From positions 4,278,001 through 4,342,000 of the forward strand of contig NZ_CP063400.1 of assembly GCF_021729865.1 (NCBI RefSeq): a stretch of DNA of 64,000 nucleotides, read 5' to 3'. This document shows, one piece after another, positions 53,645 through 63,439 of the stretch. Under the pieces are notes generated by a model. It saw only the letters and a list, made by a program, of their open reading frames with translations, searched no databases and was not told the DNA's origin. Source of the stretch: Hydrogenophaga sp. SL48. Lineage in GTDB: Bacteria; Pseudomonadota; Gammaproteobacteria; Burkholderiales; Burkholderiaceae_C. Numbering within the stretch: the first letter of the stretch is position 1; each line of letters opens with the position of its first letter. The translations under genes and the position numbers were made by a program.

Positions 53645-56131
53645 TTGCCATACACCGCCTTGAAACCTGCTTCCTCCCTACCGAACATCTCTTCGCGCAC
53701 GCTGCGCGGTGCCCACCGCATTCGGGTCACGCGACGCGCGTCCTTTGAGCCCACGTCCCTGTCGCGTGCCGTTCAGGGTGCCATGGCGGTGCTGGCGCTG
53801 GGGGCCGGCTGTGTGCCGGTCTGGGCTCAGGCCGACGCTGCCGCCATGGCGGATGCACCCGGCATCAAGCTCAAGCAAGGCACCTCACTGCTGCAACAGG
53901 TGCCCAACGAAGTCCGCAAGGACCTGCCAGTCTTTGGCTGGGGTGAAAACATCGAAGGCGAGATGGACGGCGTCTCGGTGTTCGAAGGCGGCGCCGAGCT
54001 TCGCCGGCACGACACCGTGATCAAGGCGGATCGCGTCGAACACGACAAGCGCACCGGCGACACCAAGGCCACCGGCAACGTGCTGCTCAACCGCAACGGC
54101 GACCGCGTGACCGGTCCCGACCTGCAGATCAACGTCAACACCTACGAAGGCTATTTCAATCAGCCCGATTACTCGCTGCTGAAGAACGAGGCCAAAGGTG
54201 ATGCACGTCGCATCGACTTTCTGGGCGAAGACAAGATGCTGGTGCACGACGGCCGCTACTCCACTTGTCCGCGCCAGCCGGGCGTGGCCTGGATGCCCGA
54301 CTGGCTCGTGCGCGCTTCGAGCATCGAACTCGATAAGGCCGAGGACGTCGGCATCGCCAAGTCGGGCGTGATCGAGTTCATGGGTGTGCCGATTCTCGCG
54401 GCGCCCATTCTCAGTTTCCCGCTCTCGGACCAACGCAAGACGGGCGCGCTGCCGCCCAGCATCAGCGTGAGCACGCAGAGTGGTGTTGAGCTGTCGACGC
54501 CCTACTACTTCAACATCGCGCCCAACTACGACGCCACGGTCACGCCGACGGTGATGACCAAACGGGGGCTGGACCTCTCGGGCGAGTTCCGTTACCTGCA
54601 GCCGCGCTACACGGGACGCCTGCGCGCTTCTTACATGCCGTCGGACCAGTTGCGCGACATGGACCGCTGGGCCTATTCCTTTCAGCATGGCCAGTCGCTG
54701 ATCCCGTCGCTGGGTGGCGGCAGCGCCCTGGGGCTGCGCGTGAACCTCAACAAGGTGAGCGACGACAACTACTGGCGCGACTTCCCGCGCACGATCACCT
54801 CGCTGACCTCGCGCCTGCTGTACAACGATGTGGCGCTGGGCTGGAGCAAGGGGCCGTGGACGGTCAGTGGCGGCATGTACCGCTACCAGACCCTGCAGGA
54901 CGTGAACGCTCCGATCACGCCGCCGTTTGACCGCTTGCCTTCAATGGGTTTCAGCTACCAGCAGGTCAACCAGACACTGCTGGGCACGCCCGGCTGGGAC
55001 TTGTCGCTGAACACCAACGTGACCCGATTCCAGCGCTCGGTACTGAGGTCATCGACGCAGCAGAAAACGGGTGGCGACCGCTCGCTGGTGGTGGCCAATC
55101 TGGCCCGCCGTTTCCAGGCACCTGGCTGGTACGTGGAGCCCACCGCGCGCCTGCACATGGCGCAGTACCGCAACGACAACACCACGGGTTCCAACGTGTC
55201 CGCCTCGCGCAGCGTGCCCACACTCAGTCTTGACAGCGGGCTGGTGTTCGAGCGTCCGGCCAACTTCTTCGGCACCGATTACATCCAGACCCTGGAGCCA
55301 CGTGCCTTCGCCACCTGGACACCGTTCCGAGACCAAAGCAAGCTGCCCAACTACGACTCCGGTGCGCGCGACTTCAACCTCTCGAGCATGTTTGCCGAGA
55401 ACGCGTTCAGTGGCAACGACCGCATCAGCGACACCCGCGCGGTGACCTTGGGCGTGAGCTCCCGCCTGCTGGACATGGGCACCGGTGCTGAAGTCATCCG
55501 TCTGGGTGTGGCGCAGCGTGCCCTGCTCGCGGACCAGAGCGTGACCCTGCCCGGTGGAACGCCCGTCACCGAACGCCTGAGCGATACGCTGGTGGCGGCC
55601 CGCGTGCAATGGGATCCGCTGTGGTCGCTGGACACCAACATCCAGTACAACACCAAGAGCCGCGAATCCAAGCGCAGCACCATCGGAGGTCGCTACACGC
55701 CGGGGCCGTTCAAGGTGCTCAGCGCCGCCTACCGAATCCAGCGGGGCACCAGCGAACAGATCGATCTGGGCTGGCAGTGGCCGTTGTCGGGCCTGTGGGG
55801 CAAGTCGCCCGAGGCGATCCCCGGCCGCGCTCTGGGTCCCGGCCAGTGGTACAGCGTGGGCCGCATGAACTACAGCCTGCCGGATCGCAAGATGATCGAT
55901 CTGGTTGCAGGTTTCGAATATGACGCCGGATGCTGGCTGGGCCGCGTGGTGCTGGAGCGTTTGCAGCTCAGCTCCACCACCAACGACCAGCGCATCCTGT
56001 TCCAGCTGGAGTTCAATGGCTTCTCGCGCGTGGGTGCCAGTTCGTTGCAGAGCATCCAGGCCAATGTGCCTAAGTACCAGTACCTGCGCGAAGAGGTCGT
56101 CCAGCCCAACCGTTTCCAGCAATATGACTGA
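53645..56131 (+). CDS. lptD: LPS-assembly outer-membrane protein LptD
   Basis: This 828-residue outer-membrane beta-barrel inserts lipopolysaccharide in the outer leaflet. The OstA-like N-terminal domain (GVSVFEGGAELRRHDTVIKA, DRVEHDKRTGDTKATGNVLL) is followed by the barrel. Two Cys (YSTCPRQPG and DAGCWLG) fit a long-range disulfide like one of the two in E. coli LptD. The frame opens with a TTG; the signal helix (MAVLALGAGCVPVWAQA) starts about 46 residues later, so the exported N terminus has an unusually long Arg-rich n-region. An in-frame stop at 53630 excludes a longer form. surA overlaps the stop. Confidence 0.95.
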   Translation: MPYTALKPASSLPNISSRTLRGAHRIRVTRRASFEPTSLSRAVQGAMAVLALGAGCVPVWAQADAAAMADAPGIKLKQGTSLLQQVPNEVRKDLPVFGWGENIEGEMDGVSVFEGGAELRRHDTVIKADRVEHDKRTGDTKATGNVLLNRNGDRVTGPDLQINVNTYEGYFNQPDYSLLKNEAKGDARRIDFLGEDKMLVHDGRYSTCPRQPGVAWMPDWLVRASSIELDKAEDVGIAKSGVIEFMGVPILAAPILSFPLSDQRKTGALPPSISVSTQSGVELSTPYYFNIAPNYDATVTPTVMTKRGLDLSGEFRYLQPRYTGRLRASYMPSDQLRDMDRWAYSFQHGQSLIPSLGGGSALGLRVNLNKVSDDNYWRDFPRTITSLTSRLLYNDVALGWSKGPWTVSGGMYRYQTLQDVNAPITPPFDRLPSMGFSYQQVNQTLLGTPGWDLSLNTNVTRFQRSVLRSSTQQKTGGDRSLVVANLARRFQAPGWYVEPTARLHMAQYRNDNTTGSNVSASRSVPTLSLDSGLVFERPANFFGTDYIQTLEPRAFATWTPFRDQSKLPNYDSGARDFNLSSMFAENAFSGNDRISDTRAVTLGVSSRLLDMGTGAEVIRLGVAQRALLADQSVTLPGGTPVTERLSDTLVAARVQWDPLWSLDTNIQYNTKSRESKRSTIGGRYTPGPFKVLSAAYRIQRGTSEQIDLGWQWPLSGLWGKSPEAIPGRALGPGQWYSVGRMNYSLPDRKMIDLVAGFEYDAGCWLGRVVLERLQLSSTTNDQRILFQLEFNGFSRVGASSLQSIQANVPKYQYLREEVVQPNRFQQYD

Positions 56132-57506
56132 TCACCGAATGAGCCGCCGCCGGGGCGGCCTGTCCATCGTCGTGGCTGTGGGCCTGCAACTGGGGGTGCT
56201 CTCTCTGGCGCAAGCGCAGGCCTTGCGTCCGTCTGCCCAGCTGCAGCGCCCTGCCACGGCGGCAGCGCCTGCAACCGGTACCGTGGACTACATCGTGGTG
56301 CTGGTCAACTCCGAGCCTGTGACCAATTTCGATGTGCGCCAGCGCCTGCTGCGCGTGGAGCAACAACTGGCCTCACAAGGTCAGTCTCTGCCGCCTCGCG
56401 AACAGCTGCTGCCTCAAGTCCTTGAGCAACTGGTGGTTGAACGTGCGCAGCTGCAACAGGCCAGTGAGTTGGGCATGCGCGTGGACGAGGCGACCCTGTT
56501 GCAGGCCGAACAAGCCATCGCGGCGCAGAACCAGCTGGATCTGGAGGCTTTTCGTCGGCGCGTGGTGTCGGAAGGGATGGACCTCAACCGCCTGCGCAAC
56601 GAGTTGCGCAACCAGGTTTTGCTGCAGCGTTTGCGTGAACGCGAAGTGGAATCGCGTGTGCGCGTGAGCGAAGCCGACATCGACAGTTTCATCCGGGAGC
56701 GCCAAAGCGCCAACCCGGAGGCCCTGGAGATCAATCTGGGCCACGTGTTGATCCAGGTGCCCGAAGGGGCCAGTGCAGCGCGCGTCAGCGAGTTGCAGGC
56801 CCGTGCCCAGGGGGTCGCGGACCGCTTGCGTGCGGGGGCGGACTTTGCGGAGCAGGCCCGCGAGCATTCCGAGTCGCCAGAGGCGGCCAGCGGGGGTCAG
56901 ATGGGCTTGCGGTCGATCGGACGGTTGCCGGAGCTCTTTGTGGAAGCGACGCGTTCGCTGCCCACCGGCGGGGTCGCGGGTCCGTTGCGCAGCGCCGCCG
57001 GATTTCACGTGCTGAAGGTGATCGAACGTCGCCAGTCGGCGGCGCCCGATTTCAGCGTCACACAAAGCCGAGCACGTCACATCCTTCTGCGTCCCGGGCC
57101 CCAGCTCAACCAGGCCGATGCCGTGGCCCGTCTGGCGCAGTTCCGGCAGAAGATCGCGAGTGGACAGGCGAATTTTGAAACCCTTGCCCGTCAGCACAGC
57201 CAAGACGGTTCGGCCCGCGAAGGCGGTGACCTGGGCTGGGTCAGTCCCGGTCAGTTCGTGCCCGAATTCGAGCAAGCCATGAATGCCTTGCGCCCCGGGG
57301 AGATGTCGCAGCCCGTGGTGTCCCGTTTCGGTGTGCACCTGATCCGGCTGGACGAACGGCGTCAGACCGAGCTCAGCGAGCGTGAACAGCGTGACCTTGC
57401 GCGCGACCTGGTACGTGAGCAGAAATCGGAGGAGGCGTTGAGGGCCTGGAGCGAGGACGTTCGCGGGCGCGCTTTCGTCGAGCAGCGCGAAGCACCCCAG
57501 CTGTGA
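56124..57506 (+). CDS. surA: periplasmic peptidyl-prolyl isomerase/chaperone SurA
   Basis: This 460-residue periplasmic chaperone for outer-membrane proteins including LptD has a signal peptide ([21 protein letters not shown]), a SurA_N chaperone domain ([19 protein letters not shown] onward), and two parvulin domains ([11 protein letters not shown] from about 205; [11 protein letters not shown] from about 315). The ATG at 56124 overlaps lptD by 8 bases; ATG at 56139 is equally plausible. The lptD-surA-rsmA order is conserved in proteobacteria. Confidence 0.95.
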   Translation: MTDHRMSRRRGGLSIVVAVGLQLGVLSLAQAQALRPSAQLQRPATAAAPATGTVDYIVVLVNSEPVTNFDVRQRLLRVEQQLASQGQSLPPREQLLPQVLEQLVVERAQLQQASELGMRVDEATLLQAEQAIAAQNQLDLEAFRRRVVSEGMDLNRLRNELRNQVLLQRLREREVESRVRVSEADIDSFIRERQSANPEALEINLGHVLIQVPEGASAARVSELQARAQGVADRLRAGADFAEQAREHSESPEAASGGQMGLRSIGRLPELFVEATRSLPTGGVAGPLRSAAGFHVLKVIERRQSAAPDFSVTQSRARHILLRPGPQLNQADAVARLAQFRQKIASGQANFETLARQHSQDGSAREGGDLGWVSPGQFVPEFEQAMNALRPGEMSQPVVSRFGVHLIRLDERRQTELSEREQRDLARDLVREQKSEEALRAWSEDVRGRAFVEQREAPQL

Positions 57507-57528
57507 GCATTTTTCTGCGGTTCGGCGC

Positions 57529-58290
57529 ATGAAGCACGTTGCGCGCAAGCGGTTTGGCCAGCATTTCCTGACCGATGCCGCCGTGATCGACGGGATCGTC
57601 GAGGCCATTGCACCCTTGCCGGACGATGCCATGGTCGAAATCGGCCCGGGTCTGGCCGCGCTGACGCAGCCGCTGGTCGAGCGCCTGGGTCGACTCACCG
57701 TCATTGAACTCGACCGTGATCTTGCGGTGCGCCTGCGTGCGCATCCGCAGTTGAGTGTGATCGAGTCCGATGTGCTCAAGGTGGACTTCTCTGCATTGGC
57801 TGCGAACATGGGCGTCGCAAAGATCCGGGTGGTCGGCAACCTGCCGTACAACATTTCCACCCCCATCCTTTTTCACCTGCTGGACCATGTGCATGTGGTC
57901 CAGGACCAGCATTTCATGCTGCAGAAGGAGGTGATCGATCGCATGGTGGCAGCGCCCGCGACGGCCGATTACAGCCGCCTCTCGGTGATGTTGCAGTGGC
58001 GCTATGCGATGACCAACGTGCTCTTCGTGCCGCCTGAGAGCTTTGACCCGCCGCCGCGCGTGGACAGCGCCATCGTGCGCATGGTCCCGCTGGCCGAACC
58101 ACCGGCCATCGACATCAAGCTGTACGGCGAGCTGGTGCAAGTCGCTTTCAGCCAGCGCCGCAAGATCCTGCGCAACACACTGGGCAAGTGGCTGGACGCG
58201 CGCGAATTTGCAGGCCCCTTCGACTTGCAGCGCCGGGCTGAAGAAGTGCCGGTGGCCGAGTACGTGGCCCTCGCGCAAGCCGTGCGGTAG
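57529..58290 (+). CDS. rsmA: 16S rRNA dimethyladenosine transferase
   Basis: This 253-residue KsgA/RsmA enzyme dimethylates A1518 and A1519 in 16S rRNA. Motifs are [25 protein letters not shown] (SAM), VIELDRDL and [13 protein letters not shown] (NLPY catalytic motif). It ends the lptD-surA-rsmA operon and is followed by a long hairpin. Confidence 0.96.
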   Translation: MKHVARKRFGQHFLTDAAVIDGIVEAIAPLPDDAMVEIGPGLAALTQPLVERLGRLTVIELDRDLAVRLRAHPQLSVIESDVLKVDFSALAANMGVAKIRVVGNLPYNISTPILFHLLDHVHVVQDQHFMLQKEVIDRMVAAPATADYSRLSVMLQWRYAMTNVLFVPPESFDPPPRVDSAIVRMVPLAEPPAIDIKLYGELVQVAFSQRRKILRNTLGKWLDAREFAGPFDLQRRAEEVPVAEYVALAQAVR

Positions 58291-58313
58291 CAAAGCAAAA
58301 GGCGCAGAAGTGA

Positions 58314-58340
58314 CAAAGCCGCTGCGATGCAGCGGCTTTG
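58314..58340 (+). terminator. 12-bp perfect hairpin after rsmA
   Basis: CAAAGCCGCTGC-GAT-GCAGCGGCTTTG, 23 bases after the rsmA stop. Only a weak T stretch follows (ACTTTG), so termination may be inefficient, or it may act on the opposite strand as well. Confidence 0.7.
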
Positions 58341-58346
58341 ACTTTG

Positions 58347-58413
58347 TCGGACTGCTGGGCCGCCCCCGGTGGGTGGTGGACGCGCCCTTAGGCGCGGCGC
58401 GGGGGTTGGCCTG
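58347..58413. repeat. GC-rich repeat copy G, after the barstar gene
   Basis: GGGCCGCCCCCGGTGGGTGG followed by GACGCGCCCTTAGGCGCGGC and a G-run, ending 9 bases before the barstar stop codon. It is oriented like the other copies, with the GCGCGG/G-run end at the gene stop. Confidence 0.6.
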
Positions 58414-58956
58414 TCAAGCGGCCGCCAGCCAATACCCGGCGTTGAACGGGCTGCTCATGCGCAGCGCCATGGGGCTCACATCGAGCAGCTTGTCGGTCGG
58501 CATCGGCTCCTCGTTTTCGACCTCGATCGGCTCTTCCCCCTTGGGTGCGCGGGCCACAGAGAACGAATAGAAACAGCGGAACGGGATCTTGCGGTCGCTC
58601 CAGTAGTCGGCCGTGTCACGGAAGATGTCGAGCAGCTGCTCGCGCGCTTCCTTGTCGAACTTGGCGTGCGCCGGGATGTGCTCCAGCACGACGATGAAAC
58701 CGGTCTGCGGACCCGACTTGTGGACCAGATCGGTCATGCAGTCGTAGAGCGCGTCAAAGTTTTTGCCGAAGTGCGAGGGCAGGGTGTACTGGGCCGCGAT
58801 CAGTTCGAGCACGTCCTGCTTGCTCTGGGCTTTGGCCAGGTTGGCGTACAGGAAGTGGTGGCCCAGCTGGTCGGCTGCGGCCTGCAGTTCTTTCACGCCA
58901 TAGGCGCGAATCGACTGGACGATGTTGGTGCGTACGTTACGAAGTGGCGTGTCCAT
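58414..58956 (-). CDS. barstar family ribonuclease inhibitor
   Basis: This 180-residue protein has the barstar domain in its first half; the block SHFGKNFDALYDCMTDL is the family hallmark around the RNase-binding face. The C-terminal 80 residues, ending in a conserved-looking hydrophobic tail, are additional to the classic 90-residue barstar. It should bind and neutralise the barnase-like RNase encoded directly upstream, before that enzyme leaves the cytoplasm. ATG 58956 was chosen because upstream codons lack similarity. Confidence 0.88.
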   Translation of the reverse strand: MDTPLRNVRTNIVQSIRAYGVKELQAAADQLGHHFLYANLAKAQSKQDVLELIAAQYTLPSHFGKNFDALYDCMTDLVHKSGPQTGFIVVLEHIPAHAKFDKEAREQLLDIFRDTADYWSDRKIPFRCFYSFSVARAPKGEEPIEVENEEPMPTDKLLDVSPMALRMSSPFNAGYWLAAA

Positions 58957-59009
58957 CTCCGCGTCTCTTTCAAAGGTCAAAGTTAAAAATCCATTTGCTT
59001 CACCCGGGG

Positions 59010-59447
59010 TCACTGCACGATCAGCCGAAAGCTGCTGTAGTGGTCCTCGGTGTAAAAACACGCATCCGGTGCACGGGGCTTTGGCCCTCCACACACAATT
59101 CGCCTTGCTCCCCGATGGCTCAACCCCGGGGACGGCACGGTGTACTCTCTGTAATATCCTCGCTTCTGGCTGGGCAACAGTCGCTCTCGGTTGCCGAAAA
59201 CCGTTCCGTCTTTTTCATAACGGAAGGGTCCGCCTTGACGGATCTGCTCCATCACTTCCTGGCCCTGCAACGGCAAGCCCGACAGGGCCACTGAGGCCAC
59301 CGAAGAACCGGGAAACTGGGAGGAAGATGGGGCTCTGGCCTGCACCAAGACAGTGCCGAGCGTGATCAACAGTGCACCCGTCAGCACCCGTCCACCCACC
59401 AGACTGGCGCGCCATTTCTTGGCCAGGATCGGTTGGAGCCCCATCAC
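59010..59447 (-). CDS. secreted barnase-like guanyl-specific ribonuclease
   Basis: This 145-residue protein has an N-terminal membrane/signal helix (LVGGRVLTGALLITLGTVLV) and a microbial RNase N1/T1 domain. Catalytic residues expected from barnase are visible: Glu101 in GYYREYTV, Arg115/116 in HRGARRIVCG and His136 in TEDHYSSF. It degrades RNA outside the cytoplasm or in target cells; its inhibitor gene follows after 53 bases on the same strand. A Cys pair (CGG...DACFY) may form a disulfide after export. There is no carrier domain, so it is not a polymorphic toxin tip. Confidence 0.87.
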   Translation of the reverse strand: MMGLQPILAKKWRASLVGGRVLTGALLITLGTVLVQARAPSSSQFPGSSVASVALSGLPLQGQEVMEQIRQGGPFRYEKDGTVFGNRERLLPSQKRGYYREYTVPSPGLSHRGARRIVCGGPKPRAPDACFYTEDHYSSFRLIVQ

Positions 59448-59653
59448 ATTCCCTGTTTCTCTGATGCCGTCAACCCACCTTCAACGCCCGGCAAAGTCAC
59501 TCCAAGCAGCCGTTTCGGGGTGGGTTAACCCTGAAATTCAAGCTGCGTAGTGTGCCTGATGCGTTACAGAAAAGCAAGCCGATGCTGAATATTTAGGCAG
59601 GGAAAGTGGGTGATTTTGTGTGAAAAAGTTAGTGCTTGCTTTTTCCCTGGAGC
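59448..59653. other. 206-base gap, no gene seen
   Basis: The gap between the maeB stop and the barnase-like gene is moderately AT-rich near 59570-59640 and should hold the promoter of the RNase/inhibitor pair. I found no strong -10/-35 pair and no clear terminator hairpin for maeB. Confidence 0.4.
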
Positions 59654-61957
59654 TTATCGGGCCACGTTGGCTTCGGCGACGGTCAGTGCCGTCATGTTGA
59701 CGATGCGTCTCACGGTGGCGCTGGCCGTGAGAATGTGCACGGGCTTGGCCACGCCCAGCAGCATCGGGCCGATCGCAATGCCCCCGCCGGAGGCCGTCTT
59801 GAGCAGGTTGTAGGCGATGTTGGCGGCGTCGATGTTGGGGCAGACCAGCAGGTTGGCGTCGCCCTTGAGGGTCGAGCGCGGCATGATCGTCTGGCGTGCA
59901 TCGGCGTCCAGTGCCACATCGCCGTGCATTTCGCCGTCCACCTCCAGCCATGGTGCATTCGTTTGCAGGATGGCGAGTGTTTCGCGCATCTTGATGGCGC
60001 TGGGCTGGTTGCTGGAGCCGAAGTTGGAGTGTGAGAGCAGGGCGACTTTGGGCGTGATACCAAAACGCAGCATCTTTCGTGCCGCCATCTTGGTGATTTC
60101 CGCGAGTTGCACGGCGGTCGGGTCGTAGTTGATGTGGGTGTCGACCAGGAACACCTGGCGGCCCGGCAGCATGAGCGCGTTCATGGCCGCGTAGCAGTTC
60201 GCGCCCTCGCGTTTGCCGATCACCTGGTCGATGTAGTCCAGGTGCAGCGCGGTGTTGCCCCAGGTGCCGCAGATCACGCCGTCCACGTCGCCGCGGCGCA
60301 GCAGCATGGAGCTGATGAGGGTCAGGCGGCGGCGCATCTCGATCTTGGCCAACTGCTCGGTGACGCCACGGCGCTCCATGAGCTGGTGGTAGGTCTGCCA
60401 CAGGTCGCGGTAGCGGTGGTCTTGCTCGACGTTGACGACGTCGTAGTCGAGGTCTTCTTTCAGGCGCAGGCCGAATTTTTCGATGCGCTCGGCGATGATG
60501 GCTGGGCGTCCGATCAGTGTGGGGCGGGCCAGGCCCTCGTCCACCACGATCTGGCAGGCGCGCAGCACGCGCTCTTCCTCGCCCTCGGCGTAGGCCACGC
60601 GCTTCTTCAGCGCCGTCTTGGCCGCCGCGTAGATCGGCTTCATGATCGTGCCCGAGGCGAACACGAAGCTCTGCAGGCGCTGCTTGTAGGCCTCCATGTC
60701 GGTGATCGGGCGCAGGGCCACACCGCTGTCGGCGGCTGCCTGCGCCACGGCCGGCGCGATCTTCATCATCAGGCGCGGATCAAACGGCTTGGGGATCAGG
60801 TACTCGGGGCCGAAGGCCAGCTTCTCGCCCGCGTAGGCTGCGGCCACCACCTCGCTCTGCTCGGCCTGCGCCAGCTCGGCGATGGCGTGCACCGCCGCGA
60901 TCTCCATCTCGTCGGTGATCGTCGAGGCGCCGGCGTCCAGCGCGCCACGGAAGATGTACGGGAAGCACAGGACGTTGTTGACCTGGTTCGGGTAGTCGGT
61001 GCGGCCGGTGGCCATGATGGCGTCGTCGCGCACCGCCTTCACGTCTTCGGGTGCGATCTCGGGGTTGGGGTTGGCCAGCGCGAAGATCAGCGGATTGGCC
61101 GCCATCTTGGCGACCATGTCTTTCTTGAGCACACCGCCGGCCGAGAGACCTAGGAACACGTCGGCACCCGCGATGGCCTCGGAGAGCGTGCGCTGGTCGG
61201 TCTTCTGGGCGAAGACGATCTTGTCTTCGTCCATCAGTTCGGTGCGGCCCTCGTACACCACACCCGCCAGGTCGGTGACCCAGATGTTCTCGCGCGGGAT
61301 GCCGAGCTTGACCAGCAGGCCCAGGCAGGCCAGTGCCGCAGCGCCGGCGCCCGAGGTCACGAGCTTGATCTGTTTCGGGTCCTTGCCCACGACCTTCAGG
61401 CCGTTCATCAGGGCCGCGCCCACCACGATGGCGGTGCCGTGCTGGTCGTCGTGGAAGACCGGGATCTTCATGCGCTCGCGCAGCTTGCGCTCCACATAGA
61501 AGCAGTCGGGCGCCTTGATGTCTTCGAGGTTGATGCCGCCGAAGGTGGGCTCCAGCGACGCGATGATGTCGACCAGCTTGTCCGGGTCTTTCTCGTTGAT
61601 CTCGATGTCGAAGACGTCGATGCCCGAGAACTTCTTGAACAGCACGCCCTTGCCTTCCATCACCGGCTTGGCGGCCAGCGGGCCGATGTCGCCCAGTCCG
61701 AGCACGGCGGTGCCGTTGGTGATGACGGCGACCAGGTTGCCGCGGCTGGTGTACTTGAAGGCGTTGTTGGGGTCGGCGACGATTTCTTCGCAGGGCGCGG
61801 CAACACCGGGTGAGTAGGCCAGGGCCAGGTCGCGCTGGTTGGTCAGCTGCTTGGTGGCGGCGATCGCCACTTTGCCGGGGGTCGGGAACTCGTGGTATTC
61901 GAGGGCGGCGCGGCGCAGTTCGGCGCGTTTGGTGTCCTGGACGTTGTCGTTGCTCAT
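59654..61957 (-). CDS. maeB: NADP-dependent malic enzyme with phosphotransacetylase-like C-terminal domain
   Basis: This 767-residue enzyme converts malate to pyruvate with NADPH. Its malic enzyme part (1 to about 430) shows [28 protein letters not shown] and [14 protein letters not shown] (NADP fold); the C-terminal part (about 440-760) is similar to phosphate acetyltransferase ([15 protein letters not shown]), a regulatory domain in MaeB. Full length is typical. The MaeB type is common in proteobacteria with acetyl-CoA control. Confidence 0.96.
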   Translation of the reverse strand: MSNDNVQDTKRAELRRAALEYHEFPTPGKVAIAATKQLTNQRDLALAYSPGVAAPCEEIVADPNNAFKYTSRGNLVAVITNGTAVLGLGDIGPLAAKPVMEGKGVLFKKFSGIDVFDIEINEKDPDKLVDIIASLEPTFGGINLEDIKAPDCFYVERKLRERMKIPVFHDDQHGTAIVVGAALMNGLKVVGKDPKQIKLVTSGAGAAALACLGLLVKLGIPRENIWVTDLAGVVYEGRTELMDEDKIVFAQKTDQRTLSEAIAGADVFLGLSAGGVLKKDMVAKMAANPLIFALANPNPEIAPEDVKAVRDDAIMATGRTDYPNQVNNVLCFPYIFRGALDAGASTITDEMEIAAVHAIAELAQAEQSEVVAAAYAGEKLAFGPEYLIPKPFDPRLMMKIAPAVAQAAADSGVALRPITDMEAYKQRLQSFVFASGTIMKPIYAAAKTALKKRVAYAEGEEERVLRACQIVVDEGLARPTLIGRPAIIAERIEKFGLRLKEDLDYDVVNVEQDHRYRDLWQTYHQLMERRGVTEQLAKIEMRRRLTLISSMLLRRGDVDGVICGTWGNTALHLDYIDQVIGKREGANCYAAMNALMLPGRQVFLVDTHINYDPTAVQLAEITKMAARKMLRFGITPKVALLSHSNFGSSNQPSAIKMRETLAILQTNAPWLEVDGEMHGDVALDADARQTIMPRSTLKGDANLLVCPNIDAANIAYNLLKTASGGGIAIGPMLLGVAKPVHILTASATVRRIVNMTALTVAEANVAR

Positions 61958-62116
61958 GCGGTTGTCTCCGGTCGGGTCATTCTGTAATGTGAAAGACGGT
62001 TGCGCATTCTAAATCCGCGTCCGGAAAAACCCCGCAGGGTTTTGCTGAAGCTGGGTCTGTCTGCTTTTGACATTCTCGACAGGAATCCCGATCTGGCAAC
62101 CTCGGTTTTCCACAGC

Positions 62117-62141
62117 AAAAGGCCGCCTCGAGGGCGGCCTT
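62117..62141 (-). terminator. rho-independent terminator of bfd
   Basis: On the minus strand AAGGCCGCC-(5)-GGCGGCCTT is followed by TTGCTG, 20 bases after the bfd stop. Confidence 0.8.
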
Positions 62142-62161
62142 GGGGGCAGGGCGGTGAATCG

Positions 62162-62386
62162 TCAAGCGGGCGTATGGGCCGTGAGCTCGGCGGGCTGCTG
62201 CCGGCTGAGGTGGGCCGTCGGCTGGGACGGGCGGCACTGCATCCACACCGCGCGGGCACTGGACTCGCACTGGCCGCACTGGGTGGCCACGCCCATGTCG
62301 ATCTGGATGTCATCAAAGCTCATGCCGCAGCGCGCGGCCTGGGCGATGGTTTTGTCGTTCACACGGCGGCAGACACAGACGATCAT
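62162..62386 (-). CDS. bfd: bacterioferritin-associated ferredoxin
   Basis: This 74-residue [2Fe-2S] protein donates electrons to bacterioferritin to release iron. The Cys pattern CVC near the N terminus (MIVCVCRRVND) and CGQC about 35 residues later matches the family. ATG 62386 was chosen because Bfd proteins start with MIVCVC; the frame upstream is not similar. A Fur box lies 31 bases upstream, consistent with induction in low iron, and bfr lies just beyond. Confidence 0.93.
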   Translation of the reverse strand: MIVCVCRRVNDKTIAQAARCGMSFDDIQIDMGVATQCGQCESSARAVWMQCRPSQPTAHLSRQQPAELTAHTPA

Positions 62387-62416
62387 GGTGCGGGTGGTCG
62401 GGAGATTGAGTTCACG

Positions 62417-62435
62417 AATGATAATTGATCTCATT
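62417..62435. promoter_or_regulatory. Fur box upstream of bfd
   Basis: AATGATAATTGATCTCATT matches a 19-base Fur site (AATGATAAT-G-ATTATCATT), perfectly in one half and well in the other. It also lies within a longer ACGAATGA/TCATTCGT dyad at 62414-62438. It covers the expected promoter of bfd, 31 bases before its ATG. Confidence 0.65.
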
Positions 62436-62485
62436 CGTTTCAACTCAAACCCGCACCCTCCACGCGGTCTTGGGCCGACGAAAGG

Positions 62486-62962
62486 TCAGCTCGGCTCGCC
62501 CATCTGGCTTTGCAGGTAGTTGGGCAGGCCGACCTTCTCGATCAGTTCCAGCTGGGTCTCCAGGAAGTCGATGTGCTCTTCCGTGTCGTCCAGGATCTTC
62601 ATCAGCAGGTCGCGGGAGACAAAGTCGCGGGCCGACTCGCAGTACGCCACGCCGTCCTTGATGGTGGCCTGCGCGCCGCGCTCCAGCGCGAGGTCGCTGC
62701 CCAGCATCTCCGGCACGGTCTCGCCGATGTTGAGCTTGCCCAGGTCCTGCAGGTTGGGCAGGCCGTCGAGCATGAAGATGCGGTCCATCAGCCAGTCGGC
62801 GTGTTTCATCTCGCCGATGGATTCGCTGTATTCCTTCTTGGCCAGCTTGTCCAGGCCCCAGTGCTTGAGCATGCGGTAGTGGACAAAGTACTGGTTGATG
62901 GCGGTGAGCTCGTTCTTGAGCTGGGCCTGCAGGTGGCCGATGGCCTGGGTGTCGCCTTTCAT
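62486..62962 (-). CDS. bfr: bacterioferritin
   Basis: This 158-residue four-helix ferritin stores iron as a 24-mer with haem. Ferroxidase ligands are Glu18, Glu51, His54, Glu94 and His130; Met52 is the haem ligand. The position matching E. coli Glu127 is Thr, followed by Glu128-Glu129; this is seen in related betaproteobacterial sequences, so it is probably tolerated rather than a defect. Good AGGACG-type ribosome site (reverse of cgtcct at 62968). It is divergent from the next gene across a Fur box. Confidence 0.95.
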   Translation of the reverse strand: MKGDTQAIGHLQAQLKNELTAINQYFVHYRMLKHWGLDKLAKKEYSESIGEMKHADWLMDRIFMLDGLPNLQDLGKLNIGETVPEMLGSDLALERGAQATIKDGVAYCESARDFVSRDLLMKILDDTEEHIDFLETQLELIEKVGLPNYLQSQMGEPS

Positions 62963-63055
62963 GGAGCGTCCTTTTCTGTGTGTGGAGGGGAAGACAGCGC
63001 TCCATTGTCCTCATTCTCCGGGTCTCTGACATGGTGGATTCGCACAGCTATTCAA

Positions 63056-63072
63056 ATGCGAATCATTCGCAT
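63056..63072. promoter_or_regulatory. Fur box between bfr and the right-hand operon
   Basis: ATGCGAAT-C-ATTCGCAT is a perfect 8+1+8 dyad of the Fur type, with the AATCATT core of the consensus. It lies 40 bases before the ATG at 63113 and 94 before bfr, so it most likely represses the rightward operon. Confidence 0.7.
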
Positions 63073-63112
63073 ACAATGGCCTGAGCCCACCCTGCACCTC
63101 ACGGAGAAACCC

Positions 63113-63439
63113 ATGCACGACACCGCCTGCGAAGCCTGCGCAATGGACGACGAAGCGCACACCTTGCCCAGCGTGGAGGCCCTGACGGCGGGCACGCTGG
63201 CGCTGATGACGGGTTACGCCCAGTCCGCCACCGAGTGCCCGCACCGCGGCCTCTTGGCCCGCAAGCTGCTGTCCAACCTGTTCTTCCTGTCCGAGCACCC
63301 CCATGTCTCACCGCCGATGCGGGCCATGCTGGTCAATCTGCGCGCGCGCTGGCAGCCGGCCGCAGAGGCCGCGCCCGCGGCGGGGTCGGAACGCCAGCCC
63401 TCGCCGCTGTGGCACGCCGCACCGGAGCACGTGCAATGA
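63113..63439 (+). CDS. small unrecognised protein, first gene of a Fur-type operon
   Basis: This 108-residue soluble protein has a Cys-rich start (MHDTACEACAMDDEAH), a helical middle (LLARKLLSNLFFLSEHPHVS) and a Pro/Ala tail. I know no family for it. A GGAG ribosome site precedes the ATG, and a Fur box lies just upstream, so iron limitation probably induces it. The stop overlaps the next gene (ATGA). Confidence 0.65.
   Translation: MHDTACEACAMDDEAHTLPSVEALTAGTLALMTGYAQSATECPHRGLLARKLLSNLFFLSEHPHVSPPMRAMLVNLRARWQPAAEAAPAAGSERQPSPLWHAAPEHVQ

Noticed and set aside
62486..62962. Defective ferroxidase site in Bfr (Thr at the Glu127 position)
   Set aside because: Adjacent Glu128-Glu129 and the common occurrence of this pattern in related sequences make loss of function unlikely.
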